Source of the DNA: Drechslerella dactyloides
Lineage: Eukaryota > Ascomycota > Orbiliomycetes > Orbiliales > Orbiliaceae
Direction of reading: 5' to 3'
NCBI GenBank assembly: GCA_020064725.1
Contig: JAGTWJ010000010.1
Location: 1,710,533-1,774,532, forward strand
DNA length: 64,000 nt
Shown piece by piece: positions 12,004 through 25,300 of the stretch (positions are counted from its first letter, which is position 1; every line of letters starts with the position of its first letter). The notes below the pieces were generated by a model. It searched no databases, had not been told where the DNA came from, and saw only the letters and a program-made list of their open reading frames with translations. A program made the translations under genes and the position numbers.

Positions 12004-15000
12004 TCATGACGTCTGTTGCCTTTGCTGAGACTTGCCCCAAGCTTCTCCCGCGATGCGCTCAAAGTCTTCTAGCTGGCCTGTCTGTTCACACATGGCCCTA
12101 AACTTCCCGTCGTTGATTTCCAGCAGCTCCTTCGGGCTCGCATACTCCACTACCTTTCCGGCATCAAGCACCAGAACACGATCGTAATCCATGATGGTGT
12201 TGAGTCGATGCGCAATAGTGATGACAGTGTAGTTTGTGTCCCGAATAGCTTCCTGGATCTTGGCGTCCGTCTCATGGTCAATGCTGCTCGTTGCCTCATC
12301 CATGATGAGGATGGAGGCGCCTGTGAGGATAACACGAGCGAGGCACAGCAGCTGGCGCTGACCCTGAGATAAATTCAACCCTCCTTCCGAGACCTTTGAA
12401 TTGAGGGAAGAGAACACATTCGTGTTTGCGTTTGTGCTCACGCTTGGTGTTGTCGTGCCGGGTGGATTGGGGGACGTGGCTCTGGATGGCTGCGCAGTTG
12501 ACGATAAGCTTGCGGGGTTGACCAGATTGACGCTGGTCAGCGCGTTACGGCACTCGTCATCTGTGTGCTCGTTGAACGGGTCAAGATTGGACCGGATCGT
12601 TCCGGAAAATAGCACAGGGTCCTGAGGAATAATGGCGATTCGGCTTCGCAAGTCTTTCAAGGTGATCTTGGAAATATCAAGCCCGTCGATAACGATTGAG
12701 CCCTCCCGAGCCTTAAGGAAGCGGAAAAGCGCCAAAGTTAATGAACTCTTGCCTGCGCCCGTTCGCCCGACCACACCGACGCGTTCGCGCGGGCGCACAT
12801 CGAAGCTTATTCCTTTGAGAACAGGATCCAAATCATCGGCGTAGGCGACTACCAGGTCTTTGATGTCAACTTTACCCTCCTGAGGCCACGACGCTGGTGG
12901 TGTCGCGCCGCTCTGGTCTTCTGTCTCGATAACAGTGTATTCCAGTACTCGCTCCGCGGCGTTAAAATCCAGCTCCAGATCGGCGTATCGTCGCAGCGCC
13001 CATATCATGGCGAAGGTGTATTCCATTGCAAAGCTCATGGCGAACCCGGCCAGCGCAGCGTCCATGCCGGGGATACTTATGACTAATCCACCTACTAAAG
13101 TGCTAAAGATCGCCCCGAGGTATGTCATTCGGATGCCCATCCATCGATTTGCTAACTGCGTGTAGAATGTTGCTTCGGCGTATGTATCGATCTATAGAGG
13201 AGACGGTTAGTAAGGGCTGGAAAATGGCACGGCAGTTTGCGGGCGCTATTCAACTTACTCTCTTGTCCATCTTTTCGACATAGGTATCATTCTCTCCGTA
13301 GGCTCGGATTGTGCCGACACCTAATAGAACGCTGCCGAAAAGCTCGAAGATTGGGCTCTTATTCACACTTTCAATTCGCTTGATTTCTCGAGCCGTGCTG
13401 AGATAGTATAGCGCGAGTGCCAATGCGAGACCAAAGAGAACAACGGCACAAACCAACATTATCGGTGTGATAAAGGCTGCTGCAACGACGATACCGACGA
13501 GCGAAAGCAGAGAGTATCCGAAGAACGCAATATGATTAGCGAGATTGGAGTCAATCTTCATGAAATCGGCACTGAATCGGTTGAGAATCCGGCCAACGGG
13601 CGTGGTATCGAACCAGCGGGTGGGAGCGCGCAGTACGGTGTAAGTCATTGCGTTAAACATGTTGATACTGGCGCGGTAAGAGCCCAAGGCTACGACGAAA
13701 TATTTGAGTGTCGCGAAACAGCCGGTCAGGAAGCAGATGAAGATGTACAGACCAAGCCAGTACGTCAAGCTCTTCTCTTCCTGCAAGACAGTGACTAACC
13801 GGTTGGCGGTGTGGTGTGAGAAGGAGGTCGTAAAAAGATGAATTTCGTTTTCGACATGTTGCGAGCCCGTCCAGAGTTTCATCCACCACTGTCTTCCAAG
13901 ATTGAAACCTTGAGAGACGAAAAAGAAGCTTATACAGAGAAGCCAGAATGGCGCACCTCCGCTTGAACCGATATACTTTTTGTAAACGGAGAACTTGATG
14001 GCGCCCTTTTCTCGATATTCCTTTTTGGTGAACTCTCGTGGCTTTTTCGCATTATCTGCGGCTCCATTGGTGTTCGTGGCATGTCCGTTTGACTGACCGT
14101 TCGAGGTTGCGGCGACGCTCTCAATGGTGTTCTCTGCTACTTGTTCGGGGTCTTGAGTATCGTCTTCTTGCTGTATAATCTTGGTCAAGCTGCCGGTTCT
14201 CTTGAGGTCTGCCACGGAAGCAGCACGTTCAACTCTTCCATCGCGGAGTTCGATGATGTATTCGGTTTTCGGTAGACAAAGCTGGACGTGGTGGGTGACA
14301 ACGATGCGAGTGCGACCTTTCATGATATCTCCGGTAAGACATTTATTGAAGATCTCCTTGCCGACGTGAGCGTCAACTGCGGAGAAGATGTCGTCAAAGA
14401 TCAGGATTCCAGCCCTCGAATAGACAGCTCGAGCGAGAGAGATACGCCATTTCTGGCCACCGCTAAGATTGATTCCCTGTTCGCCAATGGCCGTCAGGTC
14501 CCCGTCTTCAAGCATTTCCATATCCTTTTTGAGAGAGCAGACGTCGAGAACTTCTTTGTAACGCTTCTCGTCGAAGGGCAGTCCAAACAAGATGTTATCT
14601 TTGATGGTGGCGTTTTCAATCCAGGGAATTTGCGAGACGAATGCGGTCGAGGACGATAGTATCCAACTGTCTGCGTTTGCTTTAGAGTCGTATCTCAGAG
14701 GTTTCGGAAGCGGGCGTGGCATTTCGAGGGATCCAGATAGCAGGTCAGCTTCTCCTAACAGGGAAGCAAGCAACAGACTCTTTCCACTACCAGTTGCGCC
14801 TGTGATGAGAGAAAGACCACCGATTGGGAAGTCTATGTTGATATTTCTGATGACGAATCGATCCTCTTCATTCTCTTCCTCGTCGGACGCCCATGCCACT
14901 GCAGCATCAGTGAATGCGATACGATTGGAGGGCTTGATGTATTCCTCTTTCTCGGCAGAGTCCAGATGCTTTTGAATACGTTCTGCGGAAACCTTAGCGT

Positions 15001-16853
15001 CGAGCATATCGCCTATCAACTCAGGAACGATGCTGACAGCAAACTCAAGTTCCTGAAAGATAGCGAGAGCGGTGAATGCGATGGCCGGGCTAAGCCCACC
15101 ATTAATAACTGCATAGACACCAAGACATATAGCTGCTAAGAAGATTGGGCCGAAGATCCAACAGCCCATGAGCCACGAATTCGTAATGACGGTGCGCCAG
15201 ATCTGCGACATTTCATCCTTCCTAACATCTTCGATTCGCTTTTGCCATTGGTCTTCAAGGGCCGCAAACTTGATCTGCCGAATGCCTTGTAAGGCTTCAG
15301 ACACAACAGCAAGCTTTCGATCCCTAACTTTCATGACCATATCCGTCGCCTCGAGATAGATTTTGGCAAGGTACTGATTAAGTGGTGTCAGGAAGACGTA
15401 CAAGGCGAGACCTGCGCATAAACTCTGCCATCCGAGCATCTGGAGGAGGAACCCAAGACCGATTGCAAGGCTAAGGACGCATTCGTAGAAAAGCACGCTG
15501 AAGCTTCCAAAGTTTGCGACACGATAGGAGTCCACTGCGATCAAGTTGACGACACCCTGTCGAAGTCCCTTAAGCGAGTCTTCTTCAGATTCTTCCTTTG
15601 GCTTCTTATCCTTGGAAGTCGAGTCATCTGAATCGGCGGCGTCATCTACATCCTTCTTTTCAGCTTTCTGGCCGCCCTTGACGTCCTTCTTCCGCATGGT
15701 TTTGTTGAAGATGAGCGTTGCAAGTTCATTGCGCATGTAGATATTCATTTGGCCGAAGCCGACCCAGTAAAGGGCATTGGTAGTGGTTGCGTTGACGACC
15801 ATGGAGACAAACATCCCGACGACCCAGACCCAGGCGTTACCTGTGCCCGACCCTTTCTCAAGTGTTCTCAGAATCTGCAACATGAAGAAATGCGGGAGAA
15901 ACTGAGTGGCGCAGATGAGGGTTTGGTAGATATATTGCATGAGGAACCAGATTCGATGGGCATCTACGATCATCCACCACAGCTTGGCCCTAGGTTTCAA
16001 GGCCCGGAACTGACGGTAGAGTGTTTTCGACCGGAATTCGTCTGAGAGAAGCTTGAGGTCACCTTCGTCCAGGTGACCTGTCTTCCAGCCCTTCGATAGA
16101 AGTTCCGCTATCCACCCGAAGAGCATGCGAGAATATATCGATGCACTGTTCATATCATCGACTTTTCTGCCATCCTTTTCGACGCTGGGACGGCGAGGCA
16201 CGCAGGCGCAAGCGCACGCCAACGCTGCAGCGGCTACAACTTGGCCCGACCATAGCCACCAATCTGCGCTGTTGAAAGAAACCTTGAGATCCGTGAATGA
16301 AAGCAGGAACTCGGTGCCGCGGGCGGAAAACAGTAGGGACGAAGCGATCAAAAGGTACTTTGCGCATGCAAAGTTTTCGAGGTAACCGCGCTCGAATTGG
16401 AAATATATGGTTTGGAGGAATAGTAGAGACTATGAAAACAGGTGATTAGTACCAAGAACGCCAGCTGCTCGAAACGCACAAAAATCCCAAGAAGAGATTT
16501 CCACATACCCAAGTTCCTGTATACGTCCACCAGCCGATGATGAAGCTGTAATCTTCGTGTACCATGCTCCTGACGGAAGATGCATACGAGCAACCAACAC
16601 CAGCGCCGGCAGCGATCAGTGCGACGAGCTTCTGCCGGTATACGGAGTACTGCTTTTCAGACTCTTCGGTAACGGCTCCATCATCATCTTCATAGACTTC
16701 GGCGAGACGGATGGGACCCTCTCGTTTGCGCCTGTCGAGCGCGCCGTGGGCTTTGGGGGCGAGGAGGACAGTCGAAACGGCGGCAGGAAGGAGAGAGATG
16801 CCGGCAAGGATGGTGACAAGCTGCCCGAGAGTGAGATGGTGCTGAGGGTCCAT
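12004..16853 (-). CDS. ABCC-type (MRP/Ycf1-like) full ABC transporter
   Basis: Three exons on the minus strand: 16853-16509, 16429-13259, 13191-12004; 1567 residues. The order is a short hydrophobic N-terminal section, TMD1, NBD1, TMD2, NBD2, typical of ABCC exporters, which move glutathione conjugates, metals or toxins across the vacuolar or plasma membrane. NBD1 has Walker A GATGSGKS (about residue 660), signature LSGGQK and Walker B ILIFDD. NBD2 has GRTGAGKSS (about residue 1316), signature LSQGQR and ILIMDEATSS. An Asp instead of Glu after Walker B in NBD1 is usual for ABCC proteins and means only the second site is fully hydrolytic. An acidic/basic linker (KPKEESEEDS) lies in the first membrane domain. 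The substrate cannot be told from sequence. Confidence 0.93.
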
Positions 16854-19175
16854 TGCGTATCGGGTCCCTTTGGACGCCCGCGCAACAGTTGTGAGCTAGG
16901 AGGCTCGTCCAGCGGGCGATGTGGTGATTAGCGGGCGGGTGTTATTGACGGTGGTAGGGGAGGAGGAGGCGGCCGGGCGGCCGAGAGGCCTTGCGCAAAT
17001 TTTATAGACTCCTGGCTATGTTTCTCACGGTTGTCCACGTGGATGAGCTTTGCGCAAGTAGATAGGGAATTTGGGAGGCGAGACGGCGAGTGAGTTACTC
17101 CGCGCGCCGCGATCACCAAGGCTCAGAGGAGGGAGCGTAACGTTAACGGCAGACCCGCAGGCCTCTTGTGAAGTCGGGCGGCGGAACAGAGCGGGGAGTC
17201 ACGTCCTGGGCGCTCTTGGAGCGAAGACGGTATATGCAAGTAAGTACTTATAGCCTGTTTAACAGTTGCTGAAGCACTTGGACAAGTGTGTCCCAGCAGC
17301 ACTGCTTTATATTTCGTTCTGCTTTCTATGACGCGATTTTTGCAACAGAACGCAGTTTCAATGATGCACGGAAAGGGAAGAGCCAAGGTAGGCGGATGGG
17401 CGAGGAATCGAGTCCATCTATATACGCGACAGTCAAACGAAAGACACGACAAAGTTTAACGTTAACCGACGAGGCCAAATTTTAAATGACTACGCCTCAA
17501 AGCCGGTTCGATCCTCGTTACGCTTTGACCAGATCTGGAAGATGCTTCTTGAGTCTTTACTCATCCGATAAGAAGGCGACGCACAGGGTTCGACCGGCCG
17601 ACGTGCATGCACAGTGCGTGTACCTCGGTGTATTCCGGCCTTTTTGTCCGTGCAGGCGTTCGCGCATGCATATTTTGTGGGTATTGCAAAAGTGAGCAGG
17701 CGGGCAGGCATGCCCGCCCTGTGATCCAGACCCCTGATCTCGCCCGTTGGTTCGGAAGGCTGTGGCCTGTCCGCTTCGAGGTTGGCTTGCATTCGCCGCC
17801 TGACCTTAAGGCGTGATGCGGCGCAATTTCCCGAGCGCATTGGCAAACCGCCAGCCACGGCACCAGATTTCACAATTTAGGCCTCCATGCCATGCTTGCA
17901 GAAAGTTCGATCCCGGTATCAAGTAAATAAGAACTCTGGCGGTGAGCTATCGACACCCGGGTATGCGGCAAGGGAAGAACGAGCCCCGAGTCGACTTGGT
18001 GGCCGGCCTTCTTGCTTCGGGCCGGCTGGGCGTTGTGCGACCTGCGTTCAAGTTCGTGATGTCATGTCGCACAGGCACAATCACCCCGCAGCTGCGCAGA
18101 GCTAACTGCATCAACAACCTCATTGGCTGACGGGCTCCTGTTGATGTCGCCTCTCGACATTCCGTCCTCTGCCGTTTCAATCGCCATATCTCTTTCTTCT
18201 GCGTCAAAAGAACTAGCCCAGAAGCGTCCAAGAGCTCACCCGAGGGTCATTGCCTGAACTGACTGCCTGGCTGGGCGAGCGACTGAGTGTCCTGGTAAGA
18301 ATCGGCCCGATAGACACGCCCGGCATAGCAAAGCTTGTCTGTCGCTCGCCGTATCTGGCAGGTCCCAGCATCCCGTCGAAATGCCGGGTGCAAGCATGGT
18401 CCCTGATGCCGTGGGCGCCCATTGACTTGAATCGTTAATTCGTGCAGCTTATTACTAAGGAAGGATCTAATTAGCTAAATTTCCTCGTATTCGATCTGAA
18501 AACTCGATTGTTTCCAAATTTACAATCAACCGATGCAATCGTTCCTCCGCGTTCTGACTCATATCGTCGAATCCATAGCGACGACAGTAGGCGGTACATA
18601 TAGGTACAACTATGGTTGTGATCAGATCTGAATCATAATGAGATCAAAGCGATATCATCCTAGCATGCAGCTTGATCGCACGAAAAGCTTGATTGATTGT
18701 GCAGGTTGAGTCTAGAAGCTGTGCAATCGATTGGGGACCGCCACGCCCGTTCCCGCTCGTTGCAGCGCACTGTTTGGCGGCGGCTGGGTTTACGTTTTAA
18801 CCCATGCAGATGCTCACGCCGTTCGTTGATTGGTTCATGTTGGGCTACGAATGTCGTGTAATTGAATCATGTAACCCTGTGTATGCTGGGTTCGACTGAA
18901 TACAATAGAACTCTGTGGAATCTACGGCGATCTATAGAGCGGAATGTATATACAAGTTCAAACAGATCATATTTTGCAAGCGCGAAAGGCGAGAAGTTGT
19001 GGCTAGCTGGCTAACGAGCAAAAAACGCAGGCTAACGAGATGGAAAACCAAAACCAAAACCAATTGCCCGATGTATGTACTAATTAACCCCAGGGAATGC
19101 AACCACGAAATGCGAAATTGAGCCGCTATGGGTACAGATTCCTACTGCAGGGAGCAGATCGGCTTCCTTTCATGA
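16854..19175. other. Intergenic; upstream region of the ABC transporter
   Basis: Over 2 kb without a supportable gene, moderately GC-rich between 17500 and 18400. Two copies of the 10-mer TAACGTTAAC occur at 17138-17147 and 17457-17466, upstream of the transporter start. The right part is the 3' flank of the glutaminyl cyclase gene. Confidence 0.5.
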
Positions 19176-20339
19176 TTATAGTTCCGTTTTGTTCAACCGC
19201 TTCGAGATAGTGCTCATCCCGTCGCCGTTGCCCGTCAGGTACGGCTCCAGGCCATACCACTCAGCCACAAAAGCGGACACAATGACAGCCCAATCATTCA
19301 CCACTTTCTTGTCTAGATGCGCCCCATCATCGTTCATTGTATGCCACACCGATGGAAATGGCGAGGCAATTAGATGGAGGATATCTACTCCCTTCCTCAA
19401 GAACGGAATATGGTCATCCTCAATGGAAAGACCCTCTTGAAAAACCGTCTTATCTCGGTCGGGCAGAAAGAGCGCATGATCCTTGCCTGACTCGAGGAGA
19501 CCCAGCCCGCGTAATCGGATCTCGAGGTCGGCCAAATGTTGGTATGCCCAGTGTGTGACCTTGAAGTAAGAAGGAACCCGCGGCATAGGTGCACCAAGAA
19601 GGTCGAGCAGGACGAAAAGATTGATTGACGACAAATGATTTTTATAGGTGCTATGGGCAGCATTCATAGTTGATTCCCATTTTTCGGCAAGATGTCTGGC
19701 CCCGTAGATAGAGTCCTCGCTGGTCCACCACTTGAATGCCTCTTCACCATCCAACAGGAGTATCATCAATCCTTGTTCATCGGCCATCTCGAATTCGTCG
19801 GCCTCTTGCTCCATTTTTGCCCACTTGCGTCTCATTGCCCCATCGATGGCTTTGGCGATGTGCATGATCATGGCACATGGGGCTGCACTATCCGTTGCGC
19901 CGATGAATCCGCTCGGTTCGATCTTGCTGTCATAGTGAGCGACAAGCACGAGTCTTCCGACCTCTCCCTGATGACGTTCCTGGCTCTTCCATGGCGGGTC
20001 GAGAGTAGCCCAGAAATTGACAAAGGGCACTGGGTCCTTGGATATTACGGTGGGCTGGGTAAAGTTGTCGAAATTGAGGGTCCAATTCAGGTCCGAGAAG
20101 AAGCTGGTGAAGTGCTGCAGAGCCTTTCGAGAGCCTTCGGTGTTGACAACGCGAGGGATCAACAGCGGCTTCAGCAGCTTGCCTTTGTCTGGATGAAGAG
20201 TATCGCCGGGGGATGGAATCTTTTTGAGGCCGCCGTCGGAGAGCCTGTTCCAGGAAGAGACGGAGGTGATGAAGCTGCAGAACGCGAGAAGGGAGTATGC
20301 GATCAGCAGACAGGAATCAACGGCCCCGATGCGCACCAT
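19176..20339 (-). CDS. Secretory glutaminyl-peptide cyclotransferase (M28-like)
   Basis: Single exon, 387 residues from ATG 20339 (the frame extends further upstream but only to a TTG). Residues 8-31 are hydrophobic (a signal peptide or membrane anchor), so the protein enters the secretory pathway. The zinc site of the M28/glutaminyl-cyclase fold can be followed: HYDSK, ATDSAAP (ligand Asp), LDGEEAF (the Glu-Glu pair, general base plus ligand) and SVWHTMNDD (ligand His). The enzyme makes N-terminal pyroglutamate from glutamine on secreted proteins. The DGEEAF sequence is the form seen in glutaminyl cyclases rather than in aminopeptidases. Length matches the family. Confidence 0.9.
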   Translation of the reverse strand: MVRIGAVDSCLLIAYSLLAFCSFITSVSSWNRLSDGGLKKIPSPGDTLHPDKGKLLKPLLIPRVVNTEGSRKALQHFTSFFSDLNWTLNFDNFTQPTVISKDPVPFVNFWATLDPPWKSQERHQGEVGRLVLVAHYDSKIEPSGFIGATDSAAPCAMIMHIAKAIDGAMRRKWAKMEQEADEFEMADEQGLMILLLDGEEAFKWWTSEDSIYGARHLAEKWESTMNAAHSTYKNHLSSINLFVLLDLLGAPMPRVPSYFKVTHWAYQHLADLEIRLRGLGLLESGKDHALFLPDRDKTVFQEGLSIEDDHIPFLRKGVDILHLIASPFPSVWHTMNDDGAHLDKKVVNDWAVIVSAFVAEWYGLEPYLTGNGDGMSTISKRLNKTEL

Positions 20340-21377
20340 CTTCGCGAGCGTGACGAGTAGCGGCAACTAGCGGTCAATAGCGAGCTTGCTTACGGAGGCG
20401 TCTTCGATGAGGAGGATGAGGATGAGGACCGGACGTGAAGCCGGAGGACGCGGACGGGGTTGCAATTGCGGTGTCGTGGCTTCTTGAACGGTGAGCGGCG
20501 AGCTTCTGCCGCCGCCGACCATTTGGCTGCGGGCGAGATTGGCGATCTGAGCAGCCGAGCAGCTAGTTGCAACGCCAACTCCACTTTAATCTGCAGGCCT
20601 GGAGCTTGCGACGATTTAGCCTTCGGGGCGCGGAGTCGGCCGTCTTGTCGAGTCCCGCCTAAAAACAGGGTCTGGGGGCTCGCGGCGAGACGATTGCAAT
20701 CTGTGGAAATGCCGGTTCATAAGCCATGCAGTGGTGCCTACGGAGTCGCCATCTGGGGCTGCGGAGGAAGGATTGATACCAACGGCGCCGCGCTGGTCGC
20801 GAGCCGCCAAGCGACTTCAGCTGTTTCGTCGGAGATAAGTTGGCGCGATTCCCTTTTGCCAAATGCAACAGGCCAACTCACCACGCGACCCTTCCGTGTC
20901 CGCCTCAAGACGTCGACAGGTTTATATCAGCGGGTTCGATAATGCATTCAATGTCATAGAATGCTTGAGACTGCGCAACAGCGCGGCTTTCATAGCCATC
21001 GCGTTGCGCATTCGCCATTGGTATCTACGCGCACGCAATATGTCCAAGCCGTATAGTTGACTCCACACAGTACTCCAGATCTCACGATGTATAGACGTCG
21101 AATAGATTAGCAATAGCCGTCATTACCGTCCACTGATACCGAAGACTACTTAACAAACAGTTTTTACTGCCTGGCTTCAGGAATAATAGTCATTGTTGAT
21201 GGATCCTCTCCCATGTCACATAATCAAGGCTCAATTATCGACACTACCGAGAATGTAGATTCGTGAAATATATTGTCTATTAATGCAGATGCAGACGATA
21301 GTATGACGCTTTTCAGCGGGTTGAAAACTTATCACTCAGTCAAAATATGGTACATTCAAACCCCAGTAGTCAGTATT
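20340..21377. other. Intergenic; likely boundary of core-like and accessory sequence
   Basis: The first 600 bases are GC-rich promoter sequence of the glutaminyl cyclase gene. After about 21000 the composition shifts to AT-rich and stays so for most spacers to the telomere. No gene is visible. Confidence 0.45.
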
Positions 21378-22335
21378 TCAAGGGAAGATGCATGTCTGAA
21401 AGTTGAGGTCACTGCTGTAGGAGCATCCACCATATGTCCTAGCCGGGTTTCCAAACCGGCAACCCTGGAGGTATATGGCTTTCAACTGGCTTACACAGAG
21501 ATCATTGGGTACTTGGAAGCCACCTAACCAGATTTTCAAATCAAATGTGACGGCTTTTCCGTTCACCTTGACTATAGCGGGGTACGGATATCCCTTCTCG
21601 AGCCACTTTGAACCCCCTGGAAGGATAAGAGCGCAAGCTTGGCCTATAGCTGTGGCGAGATCAGGCCCCACGGTAGTGCTGCCTGGTTCAGATTTGCCTG
21701 ATTTGGTCTTTATGCATTGAACGGACTGCCCGCTCTGAGGAGGGAAGTCTTCTGGAATATATGTTGGGGTTGCTGGAGGTGGCGGTGGTGCGGAACTTGT
21801 GGGGGTTGTCGCTTTGGTAGTGGTGTGTACAGGAGGATTACCCGAGGCGTCAATACAATAACCGTATCCCGTCTTCACGCTTGAACAGTCATCGCCTAGC
21901 GTTGGATTCTGCGCTTATTTTAATAATTACTATCTTCTACTCGATCAGAAGTTTTTGAAACTCACCAATAAAAGCAGGAGATCTAGGTCTACTCCAGTAG
22001 TTTGGGAGACTGTGAAGCAGGTTTCGTCTATCGATACCACGGCAATCAGCTACTATTGGAGTTCTATCCTTTATACGAGCGACGGATTTATACCACTTGA
22101 AGTCGCAATGTACCAGTAATCACAGTTAGGCGCCTCGTCCGGTTCAGTTTGAGGTGGCTTTATTGGGCCTGCTTTATATATTAGCGACGAGCAGCATGAT
22201 ATGTGAAACCGGAATCCTATCAACGTGTTCTTAGCAATACTCACTGTAATTTTGTCACCGATATAACTTTGGCGTAGCAGCTGCCAGTGATATCAGGAGA
22301 GCCAAGGTTGTCGTGAAGCATAAGAGTCTTCTCAT
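21378..22335 (-). pseudogene. LysM-domain secreted protein gene interrupted by an in-frame stop
   Basis: Four exons fit by phase: 22335-22245, 22168-22094, 22027-21966, 21908-21378 (253 codons in total). Exon 1 encodes a good signal peptide (MRRLLCFTTTLALLISLAAA). Exons 2-4 encode one LysM domain that binds chitin-type glycans, recognisable by NCDYWY, ETCFTVSQ, and NPTLGDDCSS followed by GYGYC. A Pro/Thr linker (PPPPPATPTYIP) leads to a C-terminal region of about 110 residues with several cysteines that I do not recognise. All splice phases agree, but codon 27 in exon 1 is TGA (22257-22255), seven bases before the end of the signal-peptide exon's last complete codons. An earlier donor (GTGACA at 22256) avoids the stop but gives the wrong phase. 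So the gene is either broken or spliced in a way I cannot see. LysM proteins of this size are typical chitin-masking effectors. Confidence 0.65.
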
Positions 22336-25300
22336 CTTGGAAGAATGATGCTCACAAATCCAAATTGAAAGCTTCCTATATCCGCATTCGGAGAAGACCA
22401 AATCTAGGAGATGGATACTTGCTAATTGAGCTTTGAATGAAATATGAACCGTCTTCGGAATGGGGTATAGTTGATAAATATAGATTTTAACGCGGTTTGC
22501 TAAATCTTATACACCGTCAGACACTTGTATCGACTTCTGTATCAGATCTGCGGATCGGCTATGAGAATTATCGTATCACTAAGAAATCTTGGACAATCGA
22601 GGGAATTGGACTGTATATATTTATTCGGAGTTATTCGTGTCCTGGAGTCCTAGCGTTAGCATACGGCTCGGATTTGGCAGAAAGTGCCACTCCTCTCTCT
22701 CGTAGGTATATTTATTGAAAGCGCATAGTCCCAGATATCCATATTCTCAGCTATTATACACCTGGAGAATCTAATGTATGTTCATGCACAGAGACTCGCG
22801 ACAACTACAAAATATCTTATAAAGAGATTGCAAGGATTATGCGGGCGCAAAATTCTGCTAATATAATAGGATATTCCGGTCGATGGTAGTCATAGATGTG
22901 AAAGTAGATGTATTTGTATCATGCATTGAATTTACAGAAATCTGCACGGGTGAGAATTCATGCCCCCCACCCTTGCATATCCATAATAGTTGACAAAGAA
23001 GCAAGCCGGGTCACCTCGCTAACTGGGGATTGGTGTCAGCATTGTAAATAATTGACTGTCCATTCCAACGCCAGATATGCACTTTCGTGTGAAATTAGCT
23101 GGCGAAACCTGACCGATTATCTCTGCACAGCCTAATTTGCAGGGTAGGTCAGGTCTTCCATTATATTAGTTTGAATATCGGTAATTACAGCATATATATT
23201 GATTGCTCGTAAGTGAGCCATCGTCTCAAAAATCATAGCTCGTCTATGCGGCCGGGACAGAGGTCACACTATAGATAATATGGCCGCCCAGCCGTTTGTG
23301 CATTTTATCTAGCCGATGGCTAGCTGGTATACTAGTATTTGGAGCTCATTACTGGAAACAGCAACAGCCTTAAAGAGAGCTGTGCGGCGGGTGCGTGAGA
23401 GAAAGGTAAGCTCTCAATCGAAGAATTTTATGCGACAGGTATTTATTGATCATGAACTGCAGACCTAGATGTGGCATTTCTTTAAGAGTTCGCATGACGC
23501 ATCGATGTAACATTGCCATTCTGTCTTCCGTGCTCCTTGTTAATTGCATGTTGTGCGATTGAGGCCTTTGCTCGAGAGATATGCCGTCTTTGTGGTAGTC
23601 TTTAAACTAACCTTGTCTATAAACAGGGTGTCTACATTATCACGATTATGAGTTTAATACTCATCCCGAGATCCAAAATGGTCGAAACACCCGCCATTTA
23701 TGGGCCGCACTGTCCTCGCCTAATCCACCAACGTTTATCAGGCTGATTCATATTGCTTTCTGCGTGTTGTGGTGTCAAAAGACGATGCTGAAACCTTCTG
23801 CAGATAAATAGATGGCGATGATTGTCGTTCTTCGGCCGGTCCAAGGGTTCCAACTGACGGCGAAGCCACCTCGAAGCACCGTGAATTGTAGTGGCTGGTG
23901 ATAAATACAATAGAGGTTTGCGTATCGTGAGAAGGCACGGACTTGTGTTGCCGCGTAATGAGTTAATACTCTCGCTGGTGCTGGACGTAGCAAAATCGCG
24001 GCGGATTTTCAAGATTTCTCACTGGTGGTCATTGTTCCTGATCGCGTGGGAGAGGACCTTTGCTCCTAGGGTTACATCTCGACAGGGATACTTGAACAAC
24101 CCTTAGCTCCTCCAGTCTGATCCGCGGCCCAGTTGGGTTATTCCTGGTAGGAGTCGTAGGCTGGACTGTTTGACACATGGTTCATTCGACAGTTGTTGGT
24201 TCCCGAGTCTTGGCAAGTGATTTGGAGGCGGGAGATGTTGAAAAGCTTGTAGACGGCGATCTTAACTTGTGAGCTTTATGTTTAGAAAGCACGCGAGGTA
24301 GTAGTGAGCATGGTTATTCTTACCGACTGCTGGTTCGAACGTTCATACGTCCATGCACGGATTGATAGCTTACTCGGTCCTGCGAAGCAGCTGACATGTG
24401 GTGAACCTTTCCATAAGCACACCTGCAGTCGGGCTTCGTCGCACGGGAATTCTATCAATATATCGATACCAAGCACTAATAAGGTCGCATATGGAGACAC
24501 CTGAAAAATTCAGGTCATGGATAAGAAACAGGAGGGGAGAGGGACAGGTGAGTTTGCTGATGGTGGAAACCCAGGCAGCCCTCGCAGGCCCAAGGCGCCC
24601 AGCCGAGGAACATTAAAAAAATGATAAGATAAAGGTCGAGTAAGGGTACAATGCAAAGTGGGCACAGTCAAGGACAAGATGAATAATCATACAGTAGAGG
24701 TGACGATAACTGTATAAGAGGTTTGGAAGGTGGTAAAAGCTAGGTTTTCATTAACTAGATATTCCTAGTTAGTATACAATGTTTATATAACTTGTTGATA
24801 TGTGATATCGGTGTAATATCATATTAAAGTAAAGCCGATATTCTCTCACTAAGAAACACAACATATAACCGATGTTGATTGCTTTTAACAGGTGCGTTGA
24901 ATTTCCAGGTGGGTAGTTATGATCGTGCAGATAAGATGACTGGAGGCAGAGTACGGAATTAAGAGTGAACTTGGGAGCTTCGCTATCGACTATGGGAGAT
25001 ATTGGAATGGATCCAGGATCCTGTACCCGCACAAGACGGGCCTGCTGATACTTTGCGGGGCTCTGTTCCTGGTGCAGGTACCAGCTACTCGGCTTAGGGC
25101 CAGTCCTGCGGACGCTTACCATCCGAGCCTCAGCTGAGGCGCAGGGTATCCACTTCCGTGAATGTTTCTAGTACGTCGCTATGGTCTGATTCTGGGCCGC
25201 TGACAGGAATTTGATATCGAGGCGAGGGTATAGTACTCTAGAGGATCCCGGCTTAGGGCAGTAGAGCAAATAACTAGTTTGTCTGTTATCCGGCCAAAGA

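Noticed and set aside
17505..17525. GGTTCGATCC resembling a tRNA T-arm
   Set aside because: The flanking bases do not pair as a T-stem and no acceptor or anticodon arm can be drawn.
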